A stretch of DNA of 41,841 bases, from the NCBI GenBank assembly GCA_946614095.1, contig CAMOGG010000009.1:1-41841 (forward strand), read 5' to 3'. This document shows positions 10,601 through 18,558 of this stretch, one piece after another (the stretch's first letter is position 1; the number at the start of each line of letters is the position of its first letter). Source of the stretch: an uncultured Caryophanales bacterium. GTDB taxonomy: Bacteria; Bacillota_I; Bacilli_A; RF39; UBA660. Below the pieces are notes generated by a model. That model was not told the DNA's origin, did no database searches, and saw only the letters and a list, made by a program, of their open reading frames with translations. The translations under genes and the position numbers were made by a program.

Positions 10601-13254
10601 AGAAAATTCCACTTCAAACAAAAGATGTTCATTTAGGAGATAAAAGAGATCTTATTGATAAAATAGTTTTCTATCAAGATGCTGATAATCATAATGATAT
10701 TTATGTTAGTAAATATGTTTTAACTCGTTTTCATATAGAACCTACTAGTGAGGAGAAAGAAGCTCAAGATCGATATGTTTTCCGTATTCGTGAAGAAGAT
10801 GCTCAATATATTATTGATCATCAAGATAATCAATATTCTCCTTATAAAGTAGAAGTTAGAACGATTCATTTTGGAAAAGATGATTCTTTAGAAGATGATA
10901 GTAAAGAATTAATATTATATCGTGATTTAGATGATAATAATCAAGTTTATTCTTCTGAAGCTATTTTAAATTTCTTCCATATGATTCCAGAGGGAGAAGT
11001 AACTGTTATTGAAGGAGAACCTTGTTATAAGATTGATACAACTACTGAACAAGAAATGCAACGTTTGGCCAATTCTAGTAAAGATCCTAAAGTAGTGATT
11101 CATTATCGTGATGTTCATTTAAAGAAAAAAGATGATTTTGATGTGGAATATATTCCATTATTTCGTGATGTTGATCATGATAACCAATTGTATGCTAATC
11201 CTACTATTTTAGAAAGATTTGGATTGAAACCAGAAGGGGATTCTCAATTGATAGGTGGACTTGAATGTTATAAAGTTCTTCCAAAACAATTTGAAGTTAT
11301 TCAGCAAAAAGTAGATGAGAGTGAGAATCCTAAATTAGCAATTCAATATATTGATGTCCACGTAAAAGATCCTGTTGGTCCAGAACCACCTGAACCACCA
11401 GAGGATCCAATTGAAGAAGAAGAGAAACCTCGAAAAGGAGAAATTCATTATCAAACTGTTATTCAAAAGCTTACTGAAGGTTTAGATCATTTAGGAGTAA
11501 AGGGAGCAAAACGTTTCCGTGCATCTAATGTTTCTGTTCGACAAGCTGCTTCTGAATTACGTACAGGTAATTGGTTATATAATGTATTTGGATCTATTCC
11601 GGGAGTGGTTACAATGCCATTTTTATGGTTTAGAAAAATCGGTGCTAAGTTGATGCTAAGACAAGATGTAAAGGCAGACTATGAAGAGTTACAAAGACGT
11701 TTAGATGAAGATTTATCAGAGGAAGAATTAGAAGTATTGTTCCAAAAATATCGTGGTAGCAATGCTATTGCTGATATGAATCCTTCTATTAATTCTATGA
11801 TTGCTGATCGTATGCGTCGTTATGTATTAGAAAAAGTAGAACGTATCAACGCTGTTATTAAAATTCAATATGCTAGTTTATTTGGTTATTTAGAGCAAAT
11901 TAAAGCTATTGAAGAACAATTACAAAATACTGGAATTGGTGAGGCAGAAGTAGAAGCTTTAATGAATCAAAGAAAAGATCTAGTTGGAGTAGCAGCTGAT
12001 TGTGCGAGAAATATTTCTAGTATGCGTGATGAAGGTATTCAACTACTAAGTGGTGGAGGTTTACATTCTTTTGAAGAAGATATGAAAGCAGTAGATTCTA
12101 AGATGAATTATGTTGGATATCGTTTTGCAAAAGCTGGTAAGTTTGATCATAAAACACAAGAATTGCTTGCACAATTTGGACAAGGATTTAATGATGCTTT
12201 GGCAAATGATGATGATGAAGCTATTTTAGAGAATTTCTTAAATTATGAAGCTTGCTATTATGATAATACTGAAATTCGAAATAGTATCTTTGGTAAGAGA
12301 AGTGTTGGTACAAAATACTATACTCCTTTAGTAGAAGTATTAGATTATAAAGATGATCCGTTTATTCGTAATTTACTTTCTACTGTTGCAATTGTATCTT
12401 CTGCTGTTAGTGCAGTAAATGCTTATCATGTTCATAAGACAGAAGCAGATAGAGTTTTACAAGCACAACAACAAGAAGCTCAAAAAGTTAATGCTCATAA
12501 TAATGATGCTATTAATCAAGCTCATCAAGTGGGAAGAAATATCGAAGGACATCGTCAAGAAATGATTGATGGAATGGAAAGTCAAGTTCATCATGGTGTA
12601 GATGAAGCTGCACTTGGACTTGAGCGTAGTGCTTTAGATGGTACGGCGAATCCTGTAGGATGGAATTTAGGTGGTAATTATTCTTCTATTGATCAAGCAA
12701 ATCATGTATTCTATAATAACTTCCATCAAGATGTTTCTAGTAGAATTAATGATGTTGCTGCTCGTTATGGTGCTGGTTCGATTGATCAGATGCAAGCCTT
12801 AAGAGAAATGGCAACAATTGCAAATGATTCTCAGAGTACATTAAATAGTGTTGTCAATGATTGTCTTACTACATTAAGAGATTATGCTCAAAATCATCCT
12901 CAATTTGATTTAGCTGGTATTGAAGAATCAATGAGTTATATTGTGTCAAATCCAGATGCGATTATGCAAATGAATAACGGTGTAGTGGATATTATGGAGC
13001 AAGCAGGAACTTTATCTGGTTTAAGTGCTGCTCAAATGACTGCTTTATCTTCATTACCAAGTGATATGCTAACAACTATTATTTCTGCTGCATCTGCCGC
13101 AACGTTAGCTTTACATGTTTCTTCTAGCTTGTCTCATCAATATGGACATAGAGGACATTATGGTAATGAAGTTACTGATATGATGGAAGACTTCTTAGAG
13201 GGAGAAGAAGTTCCTGTAGAAGAAGAGGAAGAAGAACATCATCATACTCGTTAA
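7642..13254 (+). CDS. Giant (1870 aa) multi-repeat, largely acidic protein with C-terminal hydrophobic segments
   Basis: Single uninterrupted ORF with SD aggagg; contains several internally duplicated modules (see findings); no known family recognised. Confidence 0.9.
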   Translation: MNSIEYIEEDVKEEVAVLYLDPSRNGKFENEEIFDLIRAAGIDFQDGDEFEIVPRDENGVARVVVYRHVKRQVPYKVERTLIGTFPLDANLQTDETQRDRAYALMHLAGLDVEDESKFEIETQKDEMGRVIAYVVYQIQKTPLQEDKSIVLVSSDQNQKMDTIEDMRRSLEELKVIRASLNNISDEIEKKKTIETLVNGIQSLEERVDHPVSILKDSILDQKMKNVEVGVEALKNGLVSMIDSVSLQNKSYKDQVDEPIPTKMADLLKNEIIDLDQKINDLEEEIQALLAEYEQSESRFEEVEEESRDNEDALLSEEEQDEKNVQKMKKIVDENNISSAILRMIDDDKKRLNLLKGKRKLKQADLERAEALDLTVEEYLEIQDAVGRKKIEEALMSRKGLLDIFHKPAKERTSEESEKLRLAKDEIFKEIHEKRQEESMSVFDAIQVLYHLDLTFSQGEHPKVLKVSQRDVDMMEEMSSHTPTKIAGKPSSNTVDYVPDEMPEDMKDTVDSEDEDHLGFTEKIALFRDVYTGEIYIREYGLDRFNLIPIGPSVKINGALCYPITEEDAQRIVDKQNNQYSPYVVVSRGIESVQASDRKESLESIIYIKKLLDYVKEHNISIYHYYVDLANHYREDKDFVPEEFELHNPFLKEEDYENLIQSKEERISQYFASAMRRVIDFHLAEYRDPKFHKSEERFEVELHQDEYFEYGEHYYVEFHYTNEEQKRKIFELFEKKLLPAYGAHSDRFDQKLEYIMPYLVDDEGNFTVDETNTIGGTSIPEDLLDEFMKIFIEEEDATLIVGDEQMSESFDEERFHTMIAKLAEEKNYSQEEVQEYIKKLSDYTLKNNISVHDYYKNLAKSYREKDHFEAEDFEKMNPFIDKDKYQNLITNDQDSIVDDFADEMSRIVQEQRNDKDLIDLTDTKEQDDHETVSVYQDRDNDDEKYLQDKDLSKYKIDPISGEFNINGDPSYRISEEDFNRLKNELDEKKIPLQTKDVHLGDKRDLIDKIVFYQDADNHNDIYVSKYVLTRFHIEPTSEEKEAQDRYVFRIREEDAQYIIDHQDNQYSPYKVEVRTIHFGKDDSLEDDSKELILYRDLDDNNQVYSSEAILNFFHMIPEGEVTVIEGEPCYKIDTTTEQEMQRLANSSKDPKVVIHYRDVHLKKKDDFDVEYIPLFRDVDHDNQLYANPTILERFGLKPEGDSQLIGGLECYKVLPKQFEVIQQKVDESENPKLAIQYIDVHVKDPVGPEPPEPPEDPIEEEEKPRKGEIHYQTVIQKLTEGLDHLGVKGAKRFRASNVSVRQAASELRTGNWLYNVFGSIPGVVTMPFLWFRKIGAKLMLRQDVKADYEELQRRLDEDLSEEELEVLFQKYRGSNAIADMNPSINSMIADRMRRYVLEKVERINAVIKIQYASLFGYLEQIKAIEEQLQNTGIGEAEVEALMNQRKDLVGVAADCARNISSMRDEGIQLLSGGGLHSFEEDMKAVDSKMNYVGYRFAKAGKFDHKTQELLAQFGQGFNDALANDDDEAILENFLNYEACYYDNTEIRNSIFGKRSVGTKYYTPLVEVLDYKDDPFIRNLLSTVAIVSSAVSAVNAYHVHKTEADRVLQAQQQEAQKVNAHNNDAINQAHQVGRNIEGHRQEMIDGMESQVHHGVDEAALGLERSALDGTANPVGWNLGGNYSSIDQANHVFYNNFHQDVSSRINDVAARYGAGSIDQMQALREMATIANDSQSTLNSVVNDCLTTLRDYAQNHPQFDLAGIEESMSYIVSNPDAIMQMNNGVVDIMEQAGTLSGLSAAQMTALSSLPSDMLTTIISAASAATLALHVSSSLSHQYGHRGHYGNEVTDMMEDFLEGEEVPVEEEEEEHHHTR
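9208..11364 (+). repeat. Five divergent protein-level repeats of about 65-72 aa within the giant protein
   Basis: Aligned starts: IALFRDVYTGEIYI (9208), VSVYQDRDNDDEKY (10432), IVFYQDADNHNDIY (10663), LILYRDLDDNNQVY (10909), IPLFRDVDHDNQLY (11152); most end in (V)H(L/V/F). Confidence 0.8.
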
Positions 13255-13256
13255 TG

Positions 13257-13279
13257 AAGAAGACTTTGGTCTTCTTTTT
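13257..13279 (+). terminator. Rho-independent terminator of the giant-protein operon
   Basis: AAGAAGAC-TTTG-GTCTTCTT followed by TTT. Confidence 0.8.
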
Positions 13280-13292
13280 CTTTTAAATGAAC

Positions 13293-13321
13293 TTTACTAA
13301 AATAATGAATTAGGATATGAT
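13293..13321 (+). promoter_or_regulatory. Putative promoter
   Basis: TTTACT (13293-13298), 17-nt spacer, TATGAT (13316-13321). Confidence 0.5.
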
Positions 13322-13330
13322 TATAGAGAG

Positions 13331-13696
13331 GTGATTATTATAATACTGATATGGTATCCAAAATGTAGTACTTGTAAGAAGGCTAAACAATACTTAGAAA
13401 AAAATAATCTTTCTTTTGAAACTCGTGATATTGTTTTAGAGACCCCTAGTAAAGATGAGTTAAGAAAATATGTTTCTTTAAGTGGAAAAGATACTCGTAA
13501 ATTTTTTAATACTAGTGGAATGAAATATCGAGAATTAGGATTGAAAGATAAACTTTCTAATATGAGTGAAGATGATATGATATCTTTACTATCAGGAGAT
13601 GGAATGTTAATTAAAAGGCCAATACTAGTAACAGATAACAAAGTATTGGTGGGATTTCAAGAAAAAGAATGGAGTGAATTAGATGAAAATAATTAA
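13331..13696 (+). CDS. ArsC/Spx-family thioredoxin-fold protein
   Basis: WYPKCSTCKKAKQYLEKNNL (CxxC at N-terminus), DIVLETPSKDELRKY, IKRPILVTDNKVLVGF motifs. Start codon is ambiguous (see findings). Confidence 0.88.
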   Translation: MIIIILIWYPKCSTCKKAKQYLEKNNLSFETRDIVLETPSKDELRKYVSLSGKDTRKFFNTSGMKYRELGLKDKLSNMSEDDMISLLSGDGMLIKRPILVTDNKVLVGFQEKEWSELDENN

Positions 13697-14027
13697 ATGT
13701 AAAAATGGTAATATTATGATGACTTTAAAAGAAGTAGAAGATGTTTCTGATAAAGTAATAAAATCAAATGATGTAGATGCATCTTTTGAAAAACATGTTC
13801 CTCAATATGAGATTAATAAAGATACTGTTTTAGTGTTTGTTAATCATGTAATGGAAGAAGATCATTATATTGAATGGATTATGGTTGATTATGGCGATAA
13901 ACAAATTATAAAGCATTTTGTGCCTGGAGATGAGCCAAAAGTTGAGGTAGATTATCAAGATGGTATGATTGCCTATAGTTATTGCAACAAACATAGTTTA
14001 TGGGTAAATCAAGAAATTACAAAGTAA
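13683..14027 (+). CDS. Uncharacterised small protein, possibly a desulfoferrodoxin/superoxide-reductase-like fold
   Basis: MKIIKCKNGNIMMTLKEVEDVSDK...HVPQYEINKDTVLVFVNHVMEEDHYIEWIMVDYGDKQIIKHFVPGDEPKVEVDY...CNKHSLWVN: HxxEExHYIEWI and CNxHxLW resemble the SOR Fe-Cys-His4 site. Confidence 0.72.
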   Translation: MKIIKCKNGNIMMTLKEVEDVSDKVIKSNDVDASFEKHVPQYEINKDTVLVFVNHVMEEDHYIEWIMVDYGDKQIIKHFVPGDEPKVEVDYQDGMIAYSYCNKHSLWVNQEITK

Positions 14028-14053
14028 TCTAATCATTTCGTTAATAAGAATTT

Positions 14054-14075
14054 AGGAAGAGATACTTCCTTTTTT
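14054..14075 (+). terminator. Rho-independent terminator
   Basis: AGGAAG-AGATA-CTTCCT followed by TTTTT. Confidence 0.8.
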
Positions 14076-14120
14076 GACTTAAAAAAAAGTGTGTTAATGT
14101 ATCAATCATTGGTGATGTAT

Positions 14121-15752
14121 ATGAAAGAAAACTCAATTAACAGTTTATTTTCCTTTTTTCCTAATTACTCAGAAAGAAAAATAAGAGATGCTGTTTTTCG
14201 TTTACGTTATGATCAAAGAATGCTTATTTTTACTGCTTTTGGTGAAGATTTGAATCAAGGTTATCAAAAAAATCACTTATTAGAAACTCAAATTCGTATG
14301 ATAGATTCTATTCTTCAAGATATCCTTCCTAAGCTTTTAAAAAATCCTGATTTAGAAGTTAGGAACAACTTGAGATTAGTTGATTATTTTCCTGAGTATT
14401 CTTTTGAAGAAATTATCTTTGTCATAGAACAGTTAAGTTATGATAAACAAGAGTTATTCAAAAAAGCGTTTGATGATGATTATCGTGATTATTGCTGCAG
14501 CTATTTATTAAGCAAAAATGAAAAGAGTCGATTATATTATCTTATTCATCATGATCTCTTAAAGAAATTGGAAGAGAGGCAAATTTCAAATAATGATTCT
14601 AATAAAGTAGAAGATCGGGAAAGAATCAAAAGAAGAATGAGAAGAAATCTTTTTCAATCAAAAAGTAATCATAAGAGTAGTATTTCTCATTATCAGCATA
14701 CTTCTATTAGTAGAGAAGATGAAATTGATCTTATTAAAAAAGCAAAATTATCCTTTTATTATGCTGTTGGTGAGGAAGAGGGAGAGCAGTATTTAAACTA
14801 TTATTTAGAAGCTTTTCCTAGTGAAAAAAAGAAGTATCAAGAAATTATTTTTAGAATAAAAGAACTTAAAAATTTTATTTCCTTAGAGGATAATTTAAAG
14901 TTTCAAAATGAATTAGCGCAATTAGAAGAAAAAAGAAAAGAATTATTAGAACAGTATATTGAAGATTCTAAAATTTATCGAGAGTTATTTTTAGAAAATA
15001 ATTACCGATTTGTTTTAAGTCTTGTTTCTAAAGTTAATCGTGGAAGTGTTTCTTTGGATGATGTAGTATCAGAAGGAATTATTGGACTAATGAGGGCATT
15101 ACAAAAATATGATGTAGAATTTGGAAACAGATTTTCTACTTATGCAGTATGGTCCATTACGAATTATGCAAGAAGATATGTTTTAAATAATCGAAGTGAT
15201 ATTCGAATATCTCGACACTTAGGTGAAAAAATCAATCGGATTATGAAAGTATCTAATGAATTATATTATACTCTTCAGCGTGATCCTACCATATCAGAAC
15301 TAGTAGATGCAACTGGTTATCCAGAGAAAGAAATTAAAAGATTATTAGAATATTATCAATTATCAAATGTTTCTGGATTAGATGATTTAGTAGGAGAAGA
15401 TGCTGATATGAAAGTATCCGATATGATTGGTGAAGAAGATTCTGGTTTTGAAAAGATTGAAGATGATATCTTTTCGGAACAATTTCAAAAGTTGATGGAT
15501 CTTGCTAAATTATCGAGAGCAGAAAAGTTTATTCTAAGAAAAAAATTTGGTTTAGATGATGGTATTACTTATACATTGAAAGAAGTCGCAGAACAGATTG
15601 GTTCTTCTTATGCTTCCGTTTATAATATGGAGTCTAAAGCTTTAGATAAAATAAAAAAAGCTGCTATAAAAGTTGGATTTTTTGACTATAATCAAATCAA
15701 TGAAGATATTCAGATTGAGTCTAATTTCAAACAACTAAAAAAATCTTTTTAA
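14121..15752 (+). CDS. Sigma-70 family RNA polymerase sigma factor (regions 2-4) with duplicated N-terminal module
   Basis: ORF track 14091..15752; SD ggtgat precedes ATG 14121. LVSKVNRGSVSLDDVVSEGIIGLMRALQKYDVEFGNRFSTYAVWSITNYARRYV (region 2), PTISELVDATGYPEKEIKRLL (region 3), LSRAEKFILRKKFGLDDGITYTLKEVAEQIGSSYASVYNMESKALDKIK (region 4). Confidence 0.9.
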   Translation: MKENSINSLFSFFPNYSERKIRDAVFRLRYDQRMLIFTAFGEDLNQGYQKNHLLETQIRMIDSILQDILPKLLKNPDLEVRNNLRLVDYFPEYSFEEIIFVIEQLSYDKQELFKKAFDDDYRDYCCSYLLSKNEKSRLYYLIHHDLLKKLEERQISNNDSNKVEDRERIKRRMRRNLFQSKSNHKSSISHYQHTSISREDEIDLIKKAKLSFYYAVGEEEGEQYLNYYLEAFPSEKKKYQEIIFRIKELKNFISLEDNLKFQNELAQLEEKRKELLEQYIEDSKIYRELFLENNYRFVLSLVSKVNRGSVSLDDVVSEGIIGLMRALQKYDVEFGNRFSTYAVWSITNYARRYVLNNRSDIRISRHLGEKINRIMKVSNELYYTLQRDPTISELVDATGYPEKEIKRLLEYYQLSNVSGLDDLVGEDADMKVSDMIGEEDSGFEKIEDDIFSEQFQKLMDLAKLSRAEKFILRKKFGLDDGITYTLKEVAEQIGSSYASVYNMESKALDKIKKAAIKVGFFDYNQINEDIQIESNFKQLKKSF

Positions 15753-15760
15753 AGTTTTTC

Positions 15761-15789
15761 TTTACTTTTTCTTTAAAATCATGTATATT
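15761..15789 (+). promoter_or_regulatory. Putative promoter of the ABC exporter operon
   Basis: TTTACT (15761-15766), 17-nt spacer, TATATT (15784-15789). Confidence 0.4.
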
Positions 15790-15804
15790 GATTTTGACGT
15801 TTTT

Positions 15805-15859
15805 GCAATTAAGCTAGATATTCAAGACCCTAGGTCATATGAATATGTGGCTTTTTTGC
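15805..15859 (+). promoter_or_regulatory. Structured leader / terminator-like hairpin upstream of the ABC operon
   Basis: Nested pairing GCAA/TTGC, AAGCTA/TGGCTT, ATATTC/GAATAT, GACC-CTA-GGTC followed by U6 (15852-15857), about 20 nt before the ATPase start codon. Confidence 0.55.
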
Positions 15860-15881
15860 GTTGGAAAGGAGTGATGAAAAA

Positions 15882-16862
15882 ATGTCATTCATCGAGGTTA
15901 AACAGATATCGAAAACCTTTCGAGTCGCGAAGAAAAAAAGTGGCTTGAAGGAAGCTATCAAATCATTCTTTAAACGAGAATATTTGATTGTGAAAGCAGT
16001 AGAAGATGTTTCTTTTTCTATTGATGAAGGAGAAATTGTTGGTTACATTGGACCAAATGGAGCAGGAAAGAGTACAACGATTAAAATTCTTAGTGGTATT
16101 CTAAATCCTGACTTTGGAGAGTGTAAAATTGCTGGGATGACTCCTTGGAAGGAGAGAGTAAAATATGTCAAAAACATCGGTGTTGTATTTGGACAGAAAA
16201 GTCAACTTTGGTGGGATATTCCAGCAGAGGATACTTTTGACTTACTACGAGATATTTATGAAATCCCAGAAGAAGAATATCAGTCTACGAAGAATGATTT
16301 AATTAAAAAATTAAATCTAGAAGATATCATAAACATTCCGGTTAGACAATTAAGTCTAGGACAGAGAATGCGCTGTGAGATTGCGGCATCGTTGTTGCAT
16401 AATCCAAAGATTTTGTTTTTGGATGAGCCAACGATTGGATTAGATGCAGTGTCAAAACAGTTAGTGAGAGATTTTATAAAAAGATTGAACCATGAAAAAC
16501 ATACTACTATTATTCTCACATCTCATGATATGTCAGACATTACAACACTCGCAAAACGAATTATCTTAATAGGAAATGGTAAGGTATTATATGATGGAAG
16601 TTTAAAAAAACTAAAAGATCAATATGAGACAGAAACTACTGTTTATGTAAAAACAAAAGATAAATTAGATATTCGAAAAAAAGGAATTTTAAAAAAGAGT
16701 AAAACGAAAGATGGTTATCAGTTACTCGTTCAAACCAAAGAATTATCCATTTCAAAATTATTACCTTTGCTATCTCGAAAGATTGAGATAGAGGATATTG
16801 AAATTGAAAATGAAAGTATTGATCAAATTATTGTGAAATTATATGAGGATTATCAAATATGA
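15882..16862 (+). CDS. ABC-2 transporter ATP-binding protein (COG4586 type)
   Basis: Walker A YIGPNGAGKSTT, signature LSLGQRMRCEIAASLL, Walker B ILFLDEPTIGLD, H-loop TSHDM. ATG 15882 has SD aaagga(g); ORF track extends to 15861. Confidence 0.95.
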   Translation: MSFIEVKQISKTFRVAKKKSGLKEAIKSFFKREYLIVKAVEDVSFSIDEGEIVGYIGPNGAGKSTTIKILSGILNPDFGECKIAGMTPWKERVKYVKNIGVVFGQKSQLWWDIPAEDTFDLLRDIYEIPEEEYQSTKNDLIKKLNLEDIINIPVRQLSLGQRMRCEIAASLLHNPKILFLDEPTIGLDAVSKQLVRDFIKRLNHEKHTTIILTSHDMSDITTLAKRIILIGNGKVLYDGSLKKLKDQYETETTVYVKTKDKLDIRKKGILKKSKTKDGYQLLVQTKELSISKLLPLLSRKIEIEDIEIENESIDQIIVKLYEDYQI

Positions 16863-17662
16863 AAGCTTATTTTACTTACTTTAAGCTCAAATTTATTAGT
16901 GGATTACAATATCGAAGTGCAGCATGGGCAGGAATTGCGACCCAATTCTTTTTTGGATTTGTTTATGTCATGATTTATATTGCTTTTTATGATTCAGGAG
17001 GAGAAAATCTTCCTATGAATATTCATCAGGTCATTACTTATTTATGGTTGAATCAATCTTTACTTGCTTTAGTAAATCAATTTAGTAAAGATCAAGAATT
17101 ATTTAAAATGGTAAAAGATGGGACTATTTCTTATGAATTAGCTCGTCCAAAGAACTTATATTTTATGTGGTATTTTAAAGTCTTAGGACAAAGACTTTCC
17201 AATGTTGTATTAAGATTCTTTCCACTTATTCTTGTAACATCTTTGTTACCAAAACCTTATACTTTTGGAGGACCTAGTAGTCTCTTTAACTTTCTCTTAT
17301 TTTTGATTTCTCTTACGATTGGTACGTTATTAGTAACAGCTTTAACGGTTTTATATCCTATTATTACTTTAACTACTATGAGTGAAAAAGGAATTGTCAA
17401 TATTATGATTAGTATTGCTGATATCTTGTCTGGATTAGTTGTACCAATTCCATTTTTTCCATTGTTCTTACAAAAGATTTCTAAGTTTTTACCATTTCAA
17501 TACATTAGTGATTTACCATTCCGAATCTATGTAGGAAATGTTGATATTTTATTTGGAATTCATGGAATATTTATTCAAACAATTTGGTTTATTATTATAG
17601 TTTTTTTTGGATTTTCTTTGATGAAGAAAAATTTAAAAAGAGTTGTTGTTCAAGGAGGGTAG
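16859..17662 (+). CDS. ABC-2 family permease (COG4587-like)
   Basis: Six-TM-like protein, ATGA overlap with the ATPase gene; GTISYELARPKNLYFMWYFKVLGQRL typical of this permease family. Confidence 0.88.
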   Translation: MKAYFTYFKLKFISGLQYRSAAWAGIATQFFFGFVYVMIYIAFYDSGGENLPMNIHQVITYLWLNQSLLALVNQFSKDQELFKMVKDGTISYELARPKNLYFMWYFKVLGQRLSNVVLRFFPLILVTSLLPKPYTFGGPSSLFNFLLFLISLTIGTLLVTALTVLYPIITLTTMSEKGIVNIMISIADILSGLVVPIPFFPLFLQKISKFLPFQYISDLPFRIYVGNVDILFGIHGIFIQTIWFIIIVFFGFSLMKKNLKRVVVQGG

Positions 17663-18439
17663 ATGAAAATTTATGTAAAAGCATTAGGTATGCATTTAAA
17701 AAGTGAATTAGAATATCGAGTTAATTTTATTTTATCGTTTCTTTCTCAAATATTAGTATTTTTTACTTATTATTTTGTTATTCTTTCTTTATTTACAAAA
17801 TTTTCTCATATTAAAGGATTTTCTCTTTGGGAAGTATTATTATGTTTTTCTATTATTCAATTTGGATTTTCTTTTAATGAAGTATTTGCGAGGGGAGTTG
17901 ATAAATTTGATGAGTTGATTATTCGAGGGGATTTTGATTTATTGTTGATTCGTCCTAGAAACATATTACTACAAGTATTATGTAGTGATAGTGATTTTGT
18001 AAAAGTATCTAGAATTATTCAAGCTATTATTGTTTTGATACTATCTATTATTCATTTAGATATTCAGTGGAATATTCTTAAAGTCTTTACGTTATTTCTT
18101 ATGTTAGTGTCATCATGTGTTATCTTTTTTGGAATATTTTTAATGGCTGCATCTTATTGTTTTTATACAATACAAGGATTGGAAGTAAGGAATGTATTTA
18201 CAGATGGTGGAAAACAGATGGCACAGTATCCAATTGGAGTTTTTCAAAAAGGATTTGTTTTATTCTTTACTTTTATCATTCCATATGCCTTTGTCAATTA
18301 CTATCCATTACTATATTTATTAGGAAAAAAAGAACAATATTATTATGGATTATCTCCATTATTAGTATTTCTTTATTTAATTCCTTGTATTATGATGTTT
18401 TATCAGGGAATGAAACGATATACTAGTGTAGGCTCTTAG
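17663..18439 (+). CDS. ABC-2 family permease (COG3694-like)
   Basis: Immediately follows the first permease; EVFARGVDKFDELIIRGDFDLLLIRPRNILLQVL typical motif. Confidence 0.88.
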   Translation: MKIYVKALGMHLKSELEYRVNFILSFLSQILVFFTYYFVILSLFTKFSHIKGFSLWEVLLCFSIIQFGFSFNEVFARGVDKFDELIIRGDFDLLLIRPRNILLQVLCSDSDFVKVSRIIQAIIVLILSIIHLDIQWNILKVFTLFLMLVSSCVIFFGIFLMAASYCFYTIQGLEVRNVFTDGGKQMAQYPIGVFQKGFVLFFTFIIPYAFVNYYPLLYLLGKKEQYYYGLSPLLVFLYLIPCIMMFYQGMKRYTSVGS

Positions 18440-18452
18440 AGCCTTTTTTTTT
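18430..18452 (+). terminator. Rho-independent terminator overlapping the permease stop codon
   Basis: AGGCTC-TTA-GAGCCT followed by T-run; stop TAG lies in the loop. Confidence 0.88.
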
Positions 18453-18558
18453 AGATATTTTTCTCATAGAGTGATGGTATGAAGATACTAAGGATTTATT
18501 TGCTTGCTTTTTGATTGTGAGAGGTGTTAATTTATGATAAAATATAAGAGGTGATAGT

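Noticed and set aside
9208-11364. Recent DNA-level tandem repeats in the giant gene
   Set aside because: The repeats are evident only at protein level and are divergent in nucleotide sequence and spacing, so they are not microsatellite/minisatellite expansion.
13321-13641. Minus-strand 106-aa ORF opposite the ArsC/Spx-like gene
   Set aside because: The plus-strand frame has clear CxxC thioredoxin-family motifs; the antisense frame is a mirror artefact.
16280-16519. Minus-strand ORF inside the ABC ATPase gene
   Set aside because: Covers Walker B/signature coding region on the other strand; shadow ORF.
18115-18426. Plus-strand alternative frame inside the second permease
   Set aside because: Permease frame is coherent and continuous to the terminator; no sign of frameshift.
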